Below are positions 21,898-31,952 of a stretch of 64,000 nucleotides of DNA, piece after piece (the first letter of the stretch is position 1; each line of letters starts with the position of its first letter). A program made the translations under genes and the position numbers. Source of the DNA: Pectinophora gossypiella (taxonomy: Eukaryota; Arthropoda; Insecta; Lepidoptera; Gelechiidae); assembly GCF_024362695.1 (NCBI RefSeq), contig NC_065420.1:1272501-1336500 (forward strand). The letters run 5' to 3'. A model generated the notes under the pieces. That model was not told the origin of the DNA. It worked only from the letters and a program-made list of their open reading frames with translations, and did not search any database.

Positions 21898-22229
21898 CAA
21901 ATATAATGAAAAATTAAAAAAAAATAATAATTAAAAAGTAATAATGAAGAAGAATAATGAGTTGAGGATGAGTTGTGATTGGGTGCAATAAAAAGATTCA
22001 TCATTTATACCCAAAAATAAAGATTAAAGATGCATATATTATGTTTGTTATCTGTGAAATTAGAAGGTGAAATGAAGGCAAATCTGTACAGCACCATCTG
22101 AATTTTTGTACTCTGAAAAGTCCATTATTAGTCATTTTGTTATCGATAGTATTTGATTTTAACCCATTTCATTTAATGAAACTCGACCCTTATTGGGGTG
22201 CCTAAAATAGGGATTGAAAATTTGTATTA
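21898..22229. other. No recognised feature
   Basis: AT-rich. Confidence 0.5.
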
Positions 22230-22412
22230 AATTCAAATTCAAAAATATCTTTATTCAGTAGGTAACATAGTTACACTTTGAATCGTCAATTTTTACATAA
22301 CGAACGTCTCATCCGCCTAAAACTACTGCAGCTTCTCACAACCTGCATAGCCGGGGAAAAGAAGCTGCAAGAAAAACCTCGGCACAGGGCCCTAGACGTT
22401 CTTTAAAAAAAA
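22230..22412 (-). repeat. LINE 3' end G
   Basis: Read on the minus strand it ends gaataaagatatttttgaat, a poly(A) signal and AT tail. The upstream part contains gcagcttcttttccccgg. Copies at 23665, 47665 and 49305 in the same orientation. A 5'-truncated non-LTR end, perhaps CR1/Jockey group. Confidence 0.7.
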
Positions 22413-22732
22413 ATAAAAATAAACATAAAATATTGGTATACAACTGAGTAATTTAGCTGCCCAGACAGATTGTATAAAACTTTTTAATACTAGAATCGAC
22501 GGCGGCTTGTATGTTATTGTTTAAAAACTAAGTAATAAAAACAATTACATCGATAAACAAGTTTAAGCACTGTAACCACTAGGCTATGCAGGTGCAGGCG
22601 AGCCATTCACGATGCGACGAAACGATAACGATGTGACATCACGACTGGTCGCTGACTCATAGGCAGCTGTATCAACGTAAATAGAACATCGGCTGCACGC
22701 TTGAATTACTGCGCGCCTGGATTTTTGTTTAG

Positions 22733-22881
22733 TGTACAGTCATGAGCAATATAATGTACCCACTTTAGGACTCTGTCGCACTAACATTTTGCCATTTAGT
22801 GAGACTTACAGTTCAATTTGTCAAAAAAGTTTATGTGACATGGCACCAAAGTGTATACATATTAATGCTCGTGACCGTACA
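22733..22881. mobile_element. MITE K, copy 1
   Basis: 149 bp. tgtacagtcatgagca is inverted as tgctcgtgaccgtaca (14 of 16 paired). Same length as 36313-36461. No coding. Confidence 0.65.
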
Positions 22882-22926
22882 GTCATTAAGGTTGCTTTTA
22901 TGAATTTAGTTGAGTATAAATCTTCC

Positions 22927-23228
22927 TAATATGGCTTTGTAATAGACTACTCTGGGCGCCATCCGACTTGCGTCAGACAGAGTACTGCGACCGGAAGGCA
23001 AGAGGGAAACCACAACCCTATTTTCCCCATGTATGGAGCATACTCCACCACGCTGCTCCAATGCGGGTTGGTGGAGGTGTTTTTACGGCTAATAGCCGAG
23101 ACCAACGGCCCTTCGGCGGCTTAACGTGCCCTCCGAAGCACGGAATCATCTTACTTTTCGGACAATCAGGTGATTCAAGCCTGAAAAGTCCTTACCAAAC
23201 AAAAGACAGTCTCACAAAGTGTTCGGTT
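22927..23228 (-). mobile_element. Repeat J fragment joined to SINE C (head missing)
   Basis: 22927-23026 is repeat J (aatagactactctgggc, gtcagacagagtactgcg). 23030-23225 is SINE C in reverse: gtatggagcatactccacca, tttttacggctaatagccga, the core and cttttcggacaatcaggtga. The tRNA head is lost. Confidence 0.75.
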
Positions 23229-23229
23229 A

Positions 23230-23353
23230 TTATATACTGATGTAAGTATGTAGTCGTTACATGAGCTATGTCAGGGGCTTTGGGCGGCTCAATAATAACC
23301 CTGACATCAGGGTTGATGGGGTTGGTAATCCACCTCACAACCCACACGATACT
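23230..23353 (+). mobile_element. SINE B, tail half
   Basis: tactgatgtaagtatgtag, gtcgttacatgagc, caataataaccctgacatca and ctcacaacccacacgata. Confidence 0.75.
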
Positions 23354-23664
23354 AGTAGTTGTATGTCATGTTCTACTCCGAAGAGAAATTCTATGTTACT
23401 TTTTTTTTTATTTAACATACTTACTTGAAACCCACCTTACTACTTAATGTTGCCTATCTACAAAGAAAATTCAACTCGATATCAACTTTGCCCTATATCT
23501 ACGTATCGCAAACTTTCCCACGAACAAAAAACAAACGAAAATCAATTATACATACAGAACAAACGTTAGACACACAGCTAACAAGGCCCCTTCTAAGGAA
23601 TACGGAACCTTACGGAATATACAAGCAGTATCGTAGCTTCTAAGCTAGCTTTGGAGCGAATAAG
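23354..23664. other. No recognised feature
   Basis: A 72-codon plus frame has no motif. Confidence 0.45.
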
Positions 23665-23845
23665 TAAATTCAAATTCAAAAATATCTTTATTCAGTAGGT
23701 AACATAGTTACACTTTGAATCGTAAATTTTTACATAACGAACGTCTCATCCGCCTAAAACTACTGCAGTTTCTCACAACCTGTTTAGCCGGGGAAAAGAA
23801 GCTGCAAGAAAAACCTCGGCACAGGGCCCTAGAAGTTCTTAAAAA
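23665..23845 (-). repeat. LINE 3' end G
   Basis: Very close copy of 22230-22412. Confidence 0.75.
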
Positions 23846-23997
23846 AACATTAAATATTATTATACAATTGAGTAATTTAGCTGCCTAATATCAGTTCTCA
23901 GACAGTTAATCCGATGCATTCATATCTTCTAAATAATCAGTAACCTTATAATAAATAATCATCATCATTCGGAAATCATTAATTGCTTGACATCCTC

Positions 23998-24150
23998 CAC
24001 CAAGACCACAATGACCGATCCTCTGCGTGATCAAATCAGGAACAAGGAGATCCGCAGACTAACCAAAGTCACCGGCATAGACCAAACAAATGCTACACTG
24101 AAGTGGCAGTGGGCGGGACACATCGCTCTTAGAACGAACGGCCGATAGGG
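23998..24150 (+). pseudogene. RTE-like reverse transcriptase C-terminal remnant
   Basis: Plus strand reads DPLRDQIRNKEIRRLTKVTG, then IDQTNATLKWQWAGHIALRT and NGR followed by a stop. R..I...T...D.......KW.WAGH.ARR.DGRW is the hallmark of lepidopteran RTE-group ORF ends (family knowledge). The usual W after GR is replaced by the stop. Confidence 0.7.
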
Positions 24151-24451
24151 CCGTCCCGGATATGTTTCCAAAGTGGGAATGTTCAATTTCTTTTTCAAAT
24201 TGTTATCTCTTGTACTCTGGTCTGATCTGACTATCAGAGTTAGGTAATAAAGCTGTTTTAACATAAGTTTTGCGCCTTTTTACTGCCGCGAACGTTCCCA
24301 AAATGGGAACAATTACTAGGGTTAATTTTAAGGGAAAATATTGTCTTACTGTGTCGTAGTGACGCAATGAGACAATATGTTCCCTTAAAATTAATAAAAA
24401 ATATAGGTACTTCAAGTCCGGTGGACACTAAGCTTAACTAGGTTAATAATA

Positions 24452-24663
24452 CAGGGTGTTAGTGACATCGTAACGAAAACTTTGAGGGATGATTCAGGCC
24501 ATGATTCTGAGTTAATATCAAGTGGAATTTGTAACTGAAAATAATTTAAAAAAAAGCAAATATATTCATGGATTTTCCAACAGGAAATTCCACTTGATAT
24601 CAACTCAGAATTATGGTCTGAATCATCCCCCTCAGTATTCGTTACGTTGTCACTTACAGCCTG
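24452..24663. mobile_element. Repeat H, single unit
   Basis: TA-flanked: cagggtgttagtgacatcg at 24452 and cgttgtcacttacagcctg ending at 24663. Palindromic with internal gatatcaactcagaat and ctgagttaatatc. The only H locus here that is not paired. Confidence 0.75.
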
Positions 24664-24671
24664 TATATTTA

Positions 24672-24768
24672 GAATAGGGTGAGAGGTAAATCTTGCTCAG
24701 CAACGGCAACTCTCTGCTCCCCAGAGAGTTGCCGTTCTATACGTAGTGTCATGCCTCATTCTATGGCT
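24672..24768. repeat. Repeat I, short copy with perfect hairpin
   Basis: aacggcaactctctg (24702-24716) pairs perfectly with cagagagttgccgtt (24722-24736) around a 5-nt loop. Flanks match 6140-6200. Confidence 0.65.
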
Positions 24769-24789
24769 ATAGATTACGCGATAAGCTAC

Positions 24790-25083
24790 ATCATCATCAT
24801 CAGCCCATTAACGTCCCCACTGCTGGGGCACGGGCCTTCCCTATGGATGTATAGGGAGATCGGGCCTTAAACCATCACGCGGGCCCAGTGCGGATTGATG
24901 GTTATTAACGACTGCTAATGCAGCCGGGACCAACGGCTTAACGTGCCTTCCGAAGCAAGGAGGAGCTCGAGATGAAAACATTTTTTTTTTGTGGTCACCC
25001 ATCCTATGACCGGCCTTTGCGAAAGTTGCTTAACTTCAACAATCGCAGACCGAGCACGTTAACCGCTGCGCCACCGAGCTCCT
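24790..25083 (-). mobile_element. SINE A, full length
   Basis: Reverse complement of the full unit, head ending accgagctcc at 25083; 5S-like block near 24995-25045. No clear target duplication. Confidence 0.88.
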
Positions 25084-25261
25084 ATTTATTTATTTATTTA
25101 TTGAGTACAACTACATCATATATATATAAAACATTCACAAGTAATACAATTACTAAAATTAAGACTTATATATATGACAATTACAGTGTATAATTTAATA
25201 CAGCAGTCTCTACTTATTTAAATATGAATAAAATATGAAAGTAAAGTAGAATAAAAAAAAT
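25084..25261 (-). repeat. (TATT)n and AT-rich LINE-like tail
   Basis: tatttatttatttatttattg then an AT-rich segment, as in the 3' end of an inverted LINE copy. Only composition supports this. Confidence 0.35.
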
Positions 25262-25462
25262 ATACATACACATACATACATAAACTCACGCCCGTAATCC
25301 CAAATGGGGTGGGCAGAGCCACAAGTAATCAAAGACAACTTGCAGCCACTGTTGATACGAAGTCCTAAGATGGATATGATGAACCTTATGGTGATAAGGG
25401 ATCAGCCTATCGCCCATAACATTAGTCCATCATGTTAGAGGACGCAATCCCTCTGTCGGAAA
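25262..25462 (-). repeat. Repeat L, inverted
   Basis: taaactcacgcccgtaatcc, cttgcagccactgttgata and gggatcagcctatcgcccat. Close match to 21490-21690 in reverse. Confidence 0.75.
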
Positions 25463-25979
25463 AAAAATATGAACTTATGAATTTACTTATTACTTACTAA
25501 ATAGTTTAGAATTTGGACTTAAGTATTTCAGGACATTTATCACAAATCTTGAATGAGTGTCATGGAACACATCAAGGTTTTCAACGCGACCATTGGCGAA
25601 ATTGTATTGGTTTATAATTCTAGTCATCGGTGATTGCAAACCCAAGTTTGTTTTAGACGGAGGGGTGTAAAAGATGTTTTTAATTTTATATCGAGGATAT
25701 TTCTACATAACTGCGTGTATATCCCCGTTATGACAGAACCCTAGCCCTACTTTGCCATATACAGCGTATAGTAGCTAGCGGTGTCCTTAGTTTTTTTATA
25801 CCAACTAATTGAAGCATTCACACGTGGCTTTTAAACGTAGTTTTTACTAAGCTGATACTTGCAAGAAGCTAATCAGGCAGAAAAATGGTATGATTATGAA
25901 CTTGCAATCGATATGTATTGTGTGGTTGAGGTCGATTTCAAAGTCGATTTTTTATCTGCATTTGCCATTCGTACATTCA
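25463..25979. other. Unique flank of the I-like insertion
   Basis: No repeat or gene recognised. Confidence 0.5.
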
Positions 25980-25991
25980 AAAAGGATAATT
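25980..25991. repeat. Target-site duplication, left copy
   Basis: aaaaggataatt, identical to 31437-31448. The last two T may also belong to the tail. Confidence 0.9.
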
Positions 25992-26121
25992 TTTTTTTTT
26001 TTTTTTTGTCTTTAATTTACTTAAGGGCTTTTAACAAAATTTGTTATGCCAGCCCCATCGATCAAGACTGACTAAAACTGATAAAAAATCATATTTAATT
26101 CATGCCTCCACCCACAACAGC
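25992..26121 (-). other. 3' region and poly(A) tail
   Basis: T run on the plus strand up to 26007 is an A tail of about 16-18. The minus strand has attaaagac just before the tail, a possible weak poly(A) signal. The tail is plain A, not the TAA repeats of the Drosophila I factor. Confidence 0.8.
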
Positions 26122-29100
26122 CTAAGTTGTGATGCTGTTGTGAATGAAAGCATAAATCAAATATGATTCTCTGCTCGTAGGTTCTGATAAAAAGGCCTCC
26201 AAGACACCTATATCACTATTCTGACTCCTAATTTTAAGATGTTTAAATAAAAACAGCCTTTGTGAGGCATTCCGAGTACATTCATATAAGATATGGTACG
26301 TATCTTCTCTCTTCCCACAAACTTCGCAGTTTGGGGAAGAGGTTTTTTTCATTAAGTAAGCAAAGCTCTTTAAAGGAATATGCCCAGATCTTAACCTAAA
26401 AGCAATTTTGAGAAGTTTCCTCCCGAACTTAACATCGACGAACCATGGTATTCGAGGAGGCTGACACGCAATAGTCCTGTACCAGACACCCTTCTCCTTG
26501 GATCTTACGTCGAAATACTCTTTCCAGGAGGAGCGCCACGACTTTATATATGAATGTAAAATATCGGAATATTCAGGGATTATAAATACCTCACTGCCAT
26601 CAGTACAGGCGCACTTTGCCAAATTGTCAGCCTCCTTGTTACCGCTCAAGCCTACATGAGAAGGAACCCATTGCAACCTCAGAGTCACCCCAACAGGCAA
26701 ACCATACACCATATCTAATATTTTATAAGAAAGCGCTGTACCTCTGTAGCCCATAGCGGAACGAGCCACATGTTGCAAAGCACTTTTACTGTCCGTGAAA
26801 ATAACAATTCTTTTAGATGATAAGGTATATGAATAGGAGATGGCCTCTGAAATAGCAAATAGCTCCGCAGACATAATACATATATTGCTAGTAATTTTGT
26901 AGCGAGTTCTAAAATTTGTATTCTGATCAAAAAAGGCAGCTCCCATACCATCCTTTGATTTAGAAGCATCTGTAAAAATCCTATGAAATCCTCTATATTT
27001 AAAATTAACTTCTTGAATTATATTGAATTTAAGGGAATTCAGTTCATACAAATTTTTAGAACGCTGTACACTGTCTAAATTAGTAAAAATAACATCAATA
27101 ATATTTGCCTTCGACATCCAAAAACTTAGAGTAAACATTAACAACGGATTAGAGGAAAATATCCTTTCATGCTTAACTTGATTATAAACAAATGGCAGCA
27201 GCGGCTTCTTTTTATTGTGCCAATACCTATTCTCAGAAGCAGTTCCAAGTTCACATAGTAATTTGACCGTAGGGTTATATGACCACGAACGACATTTTAG
27301 ACCATATTTTAATGCTAGATACTGCCTTCTCAAAGATAACGGCGGGATACAAAGTTCAGCTTCCATTACGTGTATAGGGGTTGTTTTTATAAACCCTCCA
27401 ATGACCCTCAGAGCCTGATTCTGTATCCTATCTAATTTCGAGACATGGTTTTGTGCACTGTGGTGATATAGGAAACAACCATAATCCATACGACTCCTTA
27501 CCAAAGCAATGTACAACCTTCGCAGGTGCTTTGGGTGTACCCCCCATGAAGGGCCTACTAAAATTTTAAGAATGTTCAGGAATTTGGATGTCTTTTCACA
27601 TATTTCATTCATGTGCTTACCGAAACGCAGACTTTTATCCAACCATAAACCTAAGTATTTGAAGTTATCTACCAACTGTAGCGGAATATTATTAGCATTT
27701 ATAGTAACATTAAAATGTCTCCTGCCTCTAGAAAATAAACAAACTTTAGATTTTTGTGCTGAAATATCCAAACCAACCTTTTCTAATAATTGAATCATCA
27801 CATTGAGCGAATTTTGAATTTTCACCACACTGTAATCAATAGATTTATTCTTAATATACAGGACAAAATCATCAGCATATTGTGCTACTATAACCTCATT
27901 TAGAGTTTTGCAGATTTCATGGGTGACTATATTAAAAATAAGGGGAGACATGGGGTCACCTTGAGCTAAGCCCCTATTAGTATATCTTACAAGATCCTGA
28001 ATACCATTTTCACACTTAATTTTGAGTTTCCGCTCAATTAAAAAAGACCATAAGTATTTACAAATAGTGGAACCAACAGATAAACTATCAAGTATAGCAA
28101 CAGCTTTTTCAATTAACACATTATTATAGGCACCCTCAATGTCTACAAAACAGGCTAGGGTGGGGATATTCTCAGAGAAACCGACTTGTACATAAGAAAC
28201 TAACCGCGTAAGTGCATCCAAACTAGAGTGACACCTCCTAAAACCTACTGTAACCGGAGCTAGAATTTTATTGGTTTCCACAAACCATTCTAAGCGTTTA
28301 GTTATCATTGAGTGAAAGAGTTTGCATAGGCATGAGATTAAAGATATAGGTCTTAATTTGCAGACAGCTGAGGTTCCAGGCTTAGGTATAGGAACTACTT
28401 GTATACTCCGCCATTGCTCCGGTATAATAGAATGCTTAAATATAAGATTATATAATTTCAGAAGATGTATTTTGGCCGATAAAGGGAGATAATAAATCAT
28501 AGTATATGTAACGCCATCTTCACCGGGAGCAGTGTCCTTCTTTTTAAGGCAACAAAGCAACTCCTGAATAGAAAAATCACCCTCCAATAACGGGTTAGAT
28601 GATTTAAAAAGTGGTTGTGGGGGAGTCACAGTATCAGGCGCTAAGTCACATAGCAATTTATTTTTTTCTTCGACTGGGGAAAAACATCTATTATAATGGC
28701 GACCTTTTACCCAAGCCATTTGTTTCCATACATCTGAGCTGGAAGTCGCTTCATCTAATCCATCACAGAATTTATGAAAACTTTTGGATCGTGCTTTACA
28801 AATTTCAGTTTTAGCTGCCTTAACTTTATTTTCAAGTCTATTCAGATTTAAAGGTGTTGGGTTACGCCTAAATTCTTTTAGAGCAAGTCGCCTTTCCGCA
28901 ACAATTTTGGACAATTCAGGGCTCCAATATTGTTTGGGTTTAAAATTTTGTAAGGGGCTCATACATACTTTAATTTTAGGAATGTTTTTATCCGCTGAAT
29001 AATTTAAGATCCCTATAAAAGAGTCATACATATATTGGACATCACTTGTGTTATCCATTATGTTTAAGAACTCATTATCAATACATTTAGCATAGGCATC

Positions 29101-29832
29101 CCAATCAGCTCTTTTGAAGTTGCGCTTAGGAGATAATTGCACGTAATCATGATACTGAAATAAAAATTTAATAATTCTGTGATCACTACCTAGATTTTCA
29201 TTTAGCACAGACCATTTAAAATATGTCACAATATCGGTCGAGACAAATGTAATGTCAGGCGATGTTTGTTGCAGAATCCCGTTAACTAACCTAATTCTCG
29301 TAGGGTTACAATCATTTAGTGACACAAGCCCGTTCTCCAATGAGCTATCAAACAACTGATTACCCCTAGAATTTGATTTGGAAGACCAATTTGTGTGGTG
29401 ACCATTAAAATCTCCAGCAACTAAAGATAATCTAGAAAATTTTGAAAATAGCCTGTCCCAGTCAGCCTGCGTAGTATGTACAGGAGAAGTGCAATATATG
29501 CCAACAACATTTTTTAAAAATTTGCAGTTTAAAACCTTAACCTGTAATGCCTCGATTCCTACTCTTCCAACATCGAGTGGACACGCATATGAATTAATCG
29601 ACTTATGAACTAAGATAGCCACGCCACCATATCCGTCATCGCGGTCTTTCCTGTAGACGTTATAGCCGCTAAAGTTTATGGCTGTTTCCGGCTCAACCCA
29701 GGTCTCGCTCAAAACTGCTATGTGAACTTTTTCCTGTTGCAAAATAGCTTCAAATTCGCCTCTTTTAGGCCATAAGCTCTGGCAGTTCCATTGTAAAAAG
29801 CTTACTGTAAAGTTTTTGGATGGACTAGCCAT
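26122..29832 (-). CDS. ORF2 polyprotein: endonuclease, reverse transcriptase, RNase H
   Basis: 1236 residues. It nicks target DNA and copies the element RNA onto it (target-primed reverse transcription), acting in the nucleus with ORF1 protein. Apurinic-type endonuclease about 8-222: QWNCQS, ETW at 43-45, GDFNGHH at 140-146, SPDIT at 191-195, GSDHR at 215-219. Reverse transcriptase about 420-740: PGEDG 436-440, PIPKPG 481-486, RPISL 494-498, FVDIEGAYN from 562, GLAQGDPMSPLIFN 621-634, catalytic YADD 652-655, FKYLGLWLD from 724. RNase H about 945-1075: D955, E990, D1014, H1059, D1069, all expected acidic residues present. A C-terminal knuckle C1169-x2-C1172-x7-H1180-x4-C1185 follows. All catalytic motifs look intact. 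The ATG overlaps the ORF1 stop in TAATG. Confidence 0.95.
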   Translation of the reverse strand: MASPSKNFTVSFLQWNCQSLWPKRGEFEAILQQEKVHIAVLSETWVEPETAINFSGYNVYRKDRDDGYGGVAILVHKSINSYACPLDVGRVGIEALQVKVLNCKFLKNVVGIYCTSPVHTTQADWDRLFSKFSRLSLVAGDFNGHHTNWSSKSNSRGNQLFDSSLENGLVSLNDCNPTRIRLVNGILQQTSPDITFVSTDIVTYFKWSVLNENLGSDHRIIKFLFQYHDYVQLSPKRNFKRADWDAYAKCIDNEFLNIMDNTSDVQYMYDSFIGILNYSADKNIPKIKVCMSPLQNFKPKQYWSPELSKIVAERRLALKEFRRNPTPLNLNRLENKVKAAKTEICKARSKSFHKFCDGLDEATSSSDVWKQMAWVKGRHYNRCFSPVEEKNKLLCDLAPDTVTPPQPLFKSSNPLLEGDFSIQELLCCLKKKDTAPGEDGVTYTMIYYLPLSAKIHLLKLYNLIFKHSIIPEQWRSIQVVPIPKPGTSAVCKLRPISLISCLCKLFHSMITKRLEWFVETNKILAPVTVGFRRCHSSLDALTRLVSYVQVGFSENIPTLACFVDIEGAYNNVLIEKAVAILDSLSVGSTICKYLWSFLIERKLKIKCENGIQDLVRYTNRGLAQGDPMSPLIFNIVTHEICKTLNEVIVAQYADDFVLYIKNKSIDYSVVKIQNSLNVMIQLLEKVGLDISAQKSKVCLFSRGRRHFNVTINANNIPLQLVDNFKYLGLWLDKSLRFGKHMNEICEKTSKFLNILKILVGPSWGVHPKHLRRLYIALVRSRMDYGCFLYHHSAQNHVSKLDRIQNQALRVIGGFIKTTPIHVMEAELCIPPLSLRRQYLALKYGLKCRSWSYNPTVKLLCELGTASENRYWHNKKKPLLPFVYNQVKHERIFSSNPLLMFTLSFWMSKANIIDVIFTNLDSVQRSKNLYELNSLKFNIIQEVNFKYRGFHRIFTDASKSKDGMGAAFFDQNTNFRTRYKITSNICIMSAELFAISEAISYSYTLSSKRIVIFTDSKSALQHVARSAMGYRGTALSYKILDMVYGLPVGVTLRLQWVPSHVGLSGNKEADNLAKCACTDGSEVFIIPEYSDILHSYIKSWRSSWKEYFDVRSKEKGVWYRTIACQPPRIPWFVDVKFGRKLLKIAFRLRSGHIPLKSFAYLMKKTSSPNCEVCGKREDTYHILYECTRNASQRLFLFKHLKIRSQNSDIGVLEAFLSEPTSRESYLIYAFIHNSITT

Positions 29833-29834
29833 TA
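29830..29834 (-). promoter_or_regulatory. TAATG stop-start overlap between ORF1 and ORF2
   Basis: On the minus strand the ORF1 stop TAA (29834-29832) shares its last A with the ORF2 ATG (29832-29830). The silkworm element SART1 uses the same UAAUG arrangement for coupled termination and reinitiation, so ORF2 is probably translated that way here. Confidence 0.85.
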
Positions 29835-31310
29835 TAAATTGGATATAAAACTGTTAAAAATCTCCTTGAAGAAACCTCCTTCACACATGCATTTTGCAAT
29901 ATCGAACACCAAACTAAATCCCAAAATAATTTTCTCAATTGCCGATTTTTCAGATATTAAAATATCCTTGGCTTTCCGAATAAAATCTTTAAAATTACGC
30001 CTTTCTCCTTCATTATCGCGTCTGAATGGCTTCTCATGTTTATTTTGCTCCGGATGATTCTCAATTTTTCCAAGTTGTTCTTCATTCTCTTTCGGCTGTT
30101 TTTCATGTATTTCAGGGAGTGGGATAGAGATAATTTCGTCCCAGTGAGTTGCCCGATTAGGATGAGAAGAACCCAGATTAACAACTTCGGGCTCATCAGG
30201 TCTATGTACAATCGCCTTCGTTTTATTACGTACTACCTCAGCATAAGATGGAGCATCTAGTCGAGGAATCTCTGACATCGGTGTGACGGTGTATTGGGAG
30301 GGTTTTATGGATGATGAAGGTGTAACAGATGGAACATGAATATCTAAGGCTTTCTTGTATGTGCACCCCTGCTCGGCCATAATTTCCCTTAACTTCTTTT
30401 CCTTAATATAGGCTGGGCACGCTTTGGACCAGGCCATATGACACCCTTTGCAATTCACACATCTAAATGTACTTGTGGAACAATTCTCATGATTATTCCC
30501 ACATTTAGGGCATACTATTTTTTTGGAAGGGCACATTCCTCGAGTGTGACCGAGGCGCCAGCAAATGGAGCATTGCGACACTTGGTGCACGAATGGAATC
30601 ACCTGGACCTTCATTCCACAAACGAATACATATTCAGGCACCGACGAACTTTTAAAACATAGGCGAACTGCTTCGCTCGGACACCATCCTCCCTCCTCTC
30701 TATTACGACGATTAAGCCTTTTTACTGACGAAAGTTCCACAGAGCTCTCAATATCTTGCTTTATTTCCTCCTCCGAAATATGTATGTCCACATTCTTAAT
30801 AACACCGTAGCAGAATGACACCTCGGTCGCTTTGTATATTATCCAGTCTTTGTCTGAAGCAATTTTGCTGTCCAGAAATTTATTTGCAGCAATCTCATTT
30901 GAAAGATGAAGACGAATTTTAAAAGGACTGATGTACTTTACTTGAACCACGTCTGTCAAACTATACTCTTTGAGGGTTCGGGCAAGCACAAACTGCCTGG
31001 GAAGCCTATTTTTGCTTGAAATGTACATCACATTATCTTTTTCCTGTTTGTTATCCGTTTTCGTGTTTCCCCGCCGCAGCTTCTTTCCTCCTTTCCTACT
31101 GACTTCAGTCCACTCACCATCATCCTCAAAGTCACTTCCATTGAATAGTCGTTTCCCAGCTCGTCTCCCATCCTCGTTACTAGTTGAGGGTTGATTAAAA
31201 TCATCATTAATGGACACTAGGGAGCCTGACCCAAGCGATTCATAGAAGGAACGTTGGGACGGTGATCCGTATCTAGCTCTAGGCGAGAAAACGTCCTCCT
31301 CGTCACTCAT
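29832..31310 (-). CDS. ORF1 nucleic-acid-binding protein (gag-like)
   Basis: 492 residues. In this class ORF1 protein coats element RNA and takes it to the nucleus. Residues 1-95 are acidic then basic (GKKLRRGNTK), low complexity. About 100-245 probably folds as the RRM-like/pre-C2HC region typical of insect ORF1 proteins (inferred from position and pattern). Three knuckles follow: C247-x2-C250-x4-H255-x4-C260; C267-x2-C270-x3-H274-x2-C277; C284-x2-C287-x3-H291-x6-C298. The rest is a charged linker and a hydrophobic C-terminus (about 460-492). ATG chosen at 31310, the first of the frame, 126 bp inside the element. Confidence 0.92.
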   Translation of the reverse strand: MSDEEDVFSPRARYGSPSQRSFYESLGSGSLVSINDDFNQPSTSNEDGRRAGKRLFNGSDFEDDGEWTEVSRKGGKKLRRGNTKTDNKQEKDNVMYISSKNRLPRQFVLARTLKEYSLTDVVQVKYISPFKIRLHLSNEIAANKFLDSKIASDKDWIIYKATEVSFCYGVIKNVDIHISEEEIKQDIESSVELSSVKRLNRRNREEGGWCPSEAVRLCFKSSSVPEYVFVCGMKVQVIPFVHQVSQCSICWRLGHTRGMCPSKKIVCPKCGNNHENCSTSTFRCVNCKGCHMAWSKACPAYIKEKKLREIMAEQGCTYKKALDIHVPSVTPSSSIKPSQYTVTPMSEIPRLDAPSYAEVVRNKTKAIVHRPDEPEVVNLGSSHPNRATHWDEIISIPLPEIHEKQPKENEEQLGKIENHPEQNKHEKPFRRDNEGERRNFKDFIRKAKDILISEKSAIEKIILGFSLVFDIAKCMCEGGFFKEIFNSFISNL

Positions 31311-31436
31311 GACATAATATTCCTATTTTCCTGCGAGCAAATATTAGCACAATACACAGAAAAAGCAATATTTACTAATATTTAGATATTTTTTTACGAA
31401 TAGTGACTTTTCACCGCAATGACTTTGACAGGAATG
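31311..31436 (-). promoter_or_regulatory. 5' leader, likely internal promoter
   Basis: The minus strand begins cattcctgtcaaagtcattg. Internal pol II promoters of insect I/Jockey-type elements start with a CATT/CAGT-like initiator, which this matches. The precise 5' end is set by the target duplication, so the copy appears complete. Promoter activity is inferred. Confidence 0.55.
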
Positions 31437-31448
31437 AAAAGGATAATT
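31437..31448. repeat. Target-site duplication, right copy
   Basis: aaaaggataatt, matching 25980-25991; flanking bases on both outer sides differ. Confidence 0.9.
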
Positions 31449-31487
31449 AAATTAAACTGTGCAATACTACGGCTGTAGTATCGTGTT

Positions 31488-31568
31488 GTTATTTCCATGG
31501 TTTAGTGGTTAGAGCGTTGGACTCAAGATATGGAGGTCCGGGTTCGATTCCCAATGGGGACATTATTG
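31488..31568 (+). mobile_element. SINE C head only
   Basis: catggtttagtggttagagc, B box gggttcgattcccaatgggg. Not a working tRNA gene: no closed acceptor stem, and it matches the SINE C head elsewhere. Confidence 0.75.
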
Positions 31569-31633
31569 CTAAGCCCTTATTTGCTAAGGACATCGCAAAA
31601 TGAATCAATTGTTTGTACGAAAAAGTATTTTCA

Positions 31634-31952
31634 CATGCTCTGCTTACCTAACCTGAGGTCCGGCAGGTCCGATTTTTTACATAAGCTACTGCCTGTCTGA
31701 CCGTCCAAGCCGCGAAGGGAAAATCAGCCCAATGCAATACATGTTAGGTGAAATGCCTCCGAAATTGCAATTCTCGGGAGTGTGGATTCCCTGACGATGT
31801 TTTTCTTCACCGCTGTGCACGTGATAATAATTTATGATCCAAACATGAATTCGAAAACAAATTCGACAATCATTGGTTTAAGCCTGTGCTGGATTCGAAT
31901 CGGCGTCCGCAAAGTGAGAGGCAAGCGTTCTACCAACTGAACTACCACGACA
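31634..31952 (-). mobile_element. SINE D, near full length
   Basis: Reverse complement of all SINE D blocks: tgcttacctaacctgaggtc, gcgaagggaaaatcagccc, tttatgatccaaacatgaat and the head ending accaactgaactaccacg. Confidence 0.85.

Larger units (their letters stand above)
25992..31436 (-). mobile_element. Full-length I-like non-LTR retrotransposon
   Basis: About 5.4 kb. Order on the minus strand: 126-bp 5' leader, ORF1, ORF2, about 114-bp 3' region, A tail. Both ORFs are uninterrupted and a 12-bp target duplication brackets the element, so it is recent and could be active. Endonuclease, reverse transcriptase and RNase H in one ORF, plus an ORF1 with three CCHC-type knuckles, point to the I group. 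That clade call rests on domain content, not a tree; Jockey elements normally lack RNase H and R1 elements are usually rDNA-targeted. No rDNA or telomeric target is seen here. Confidence 0.93.

Noticed and set aside
28611..30810. Plus-strand frames within the I-like element
   Set aside because: Shadows of ORF1 and ORF2 on the opposite strand.
25992..31436. R1-clade or telomere-specific element (SART/TRAS) because of TAATG
   Set aside because: It carries RNase H and the flanks show neither rDNA nor TTAGG repeats.
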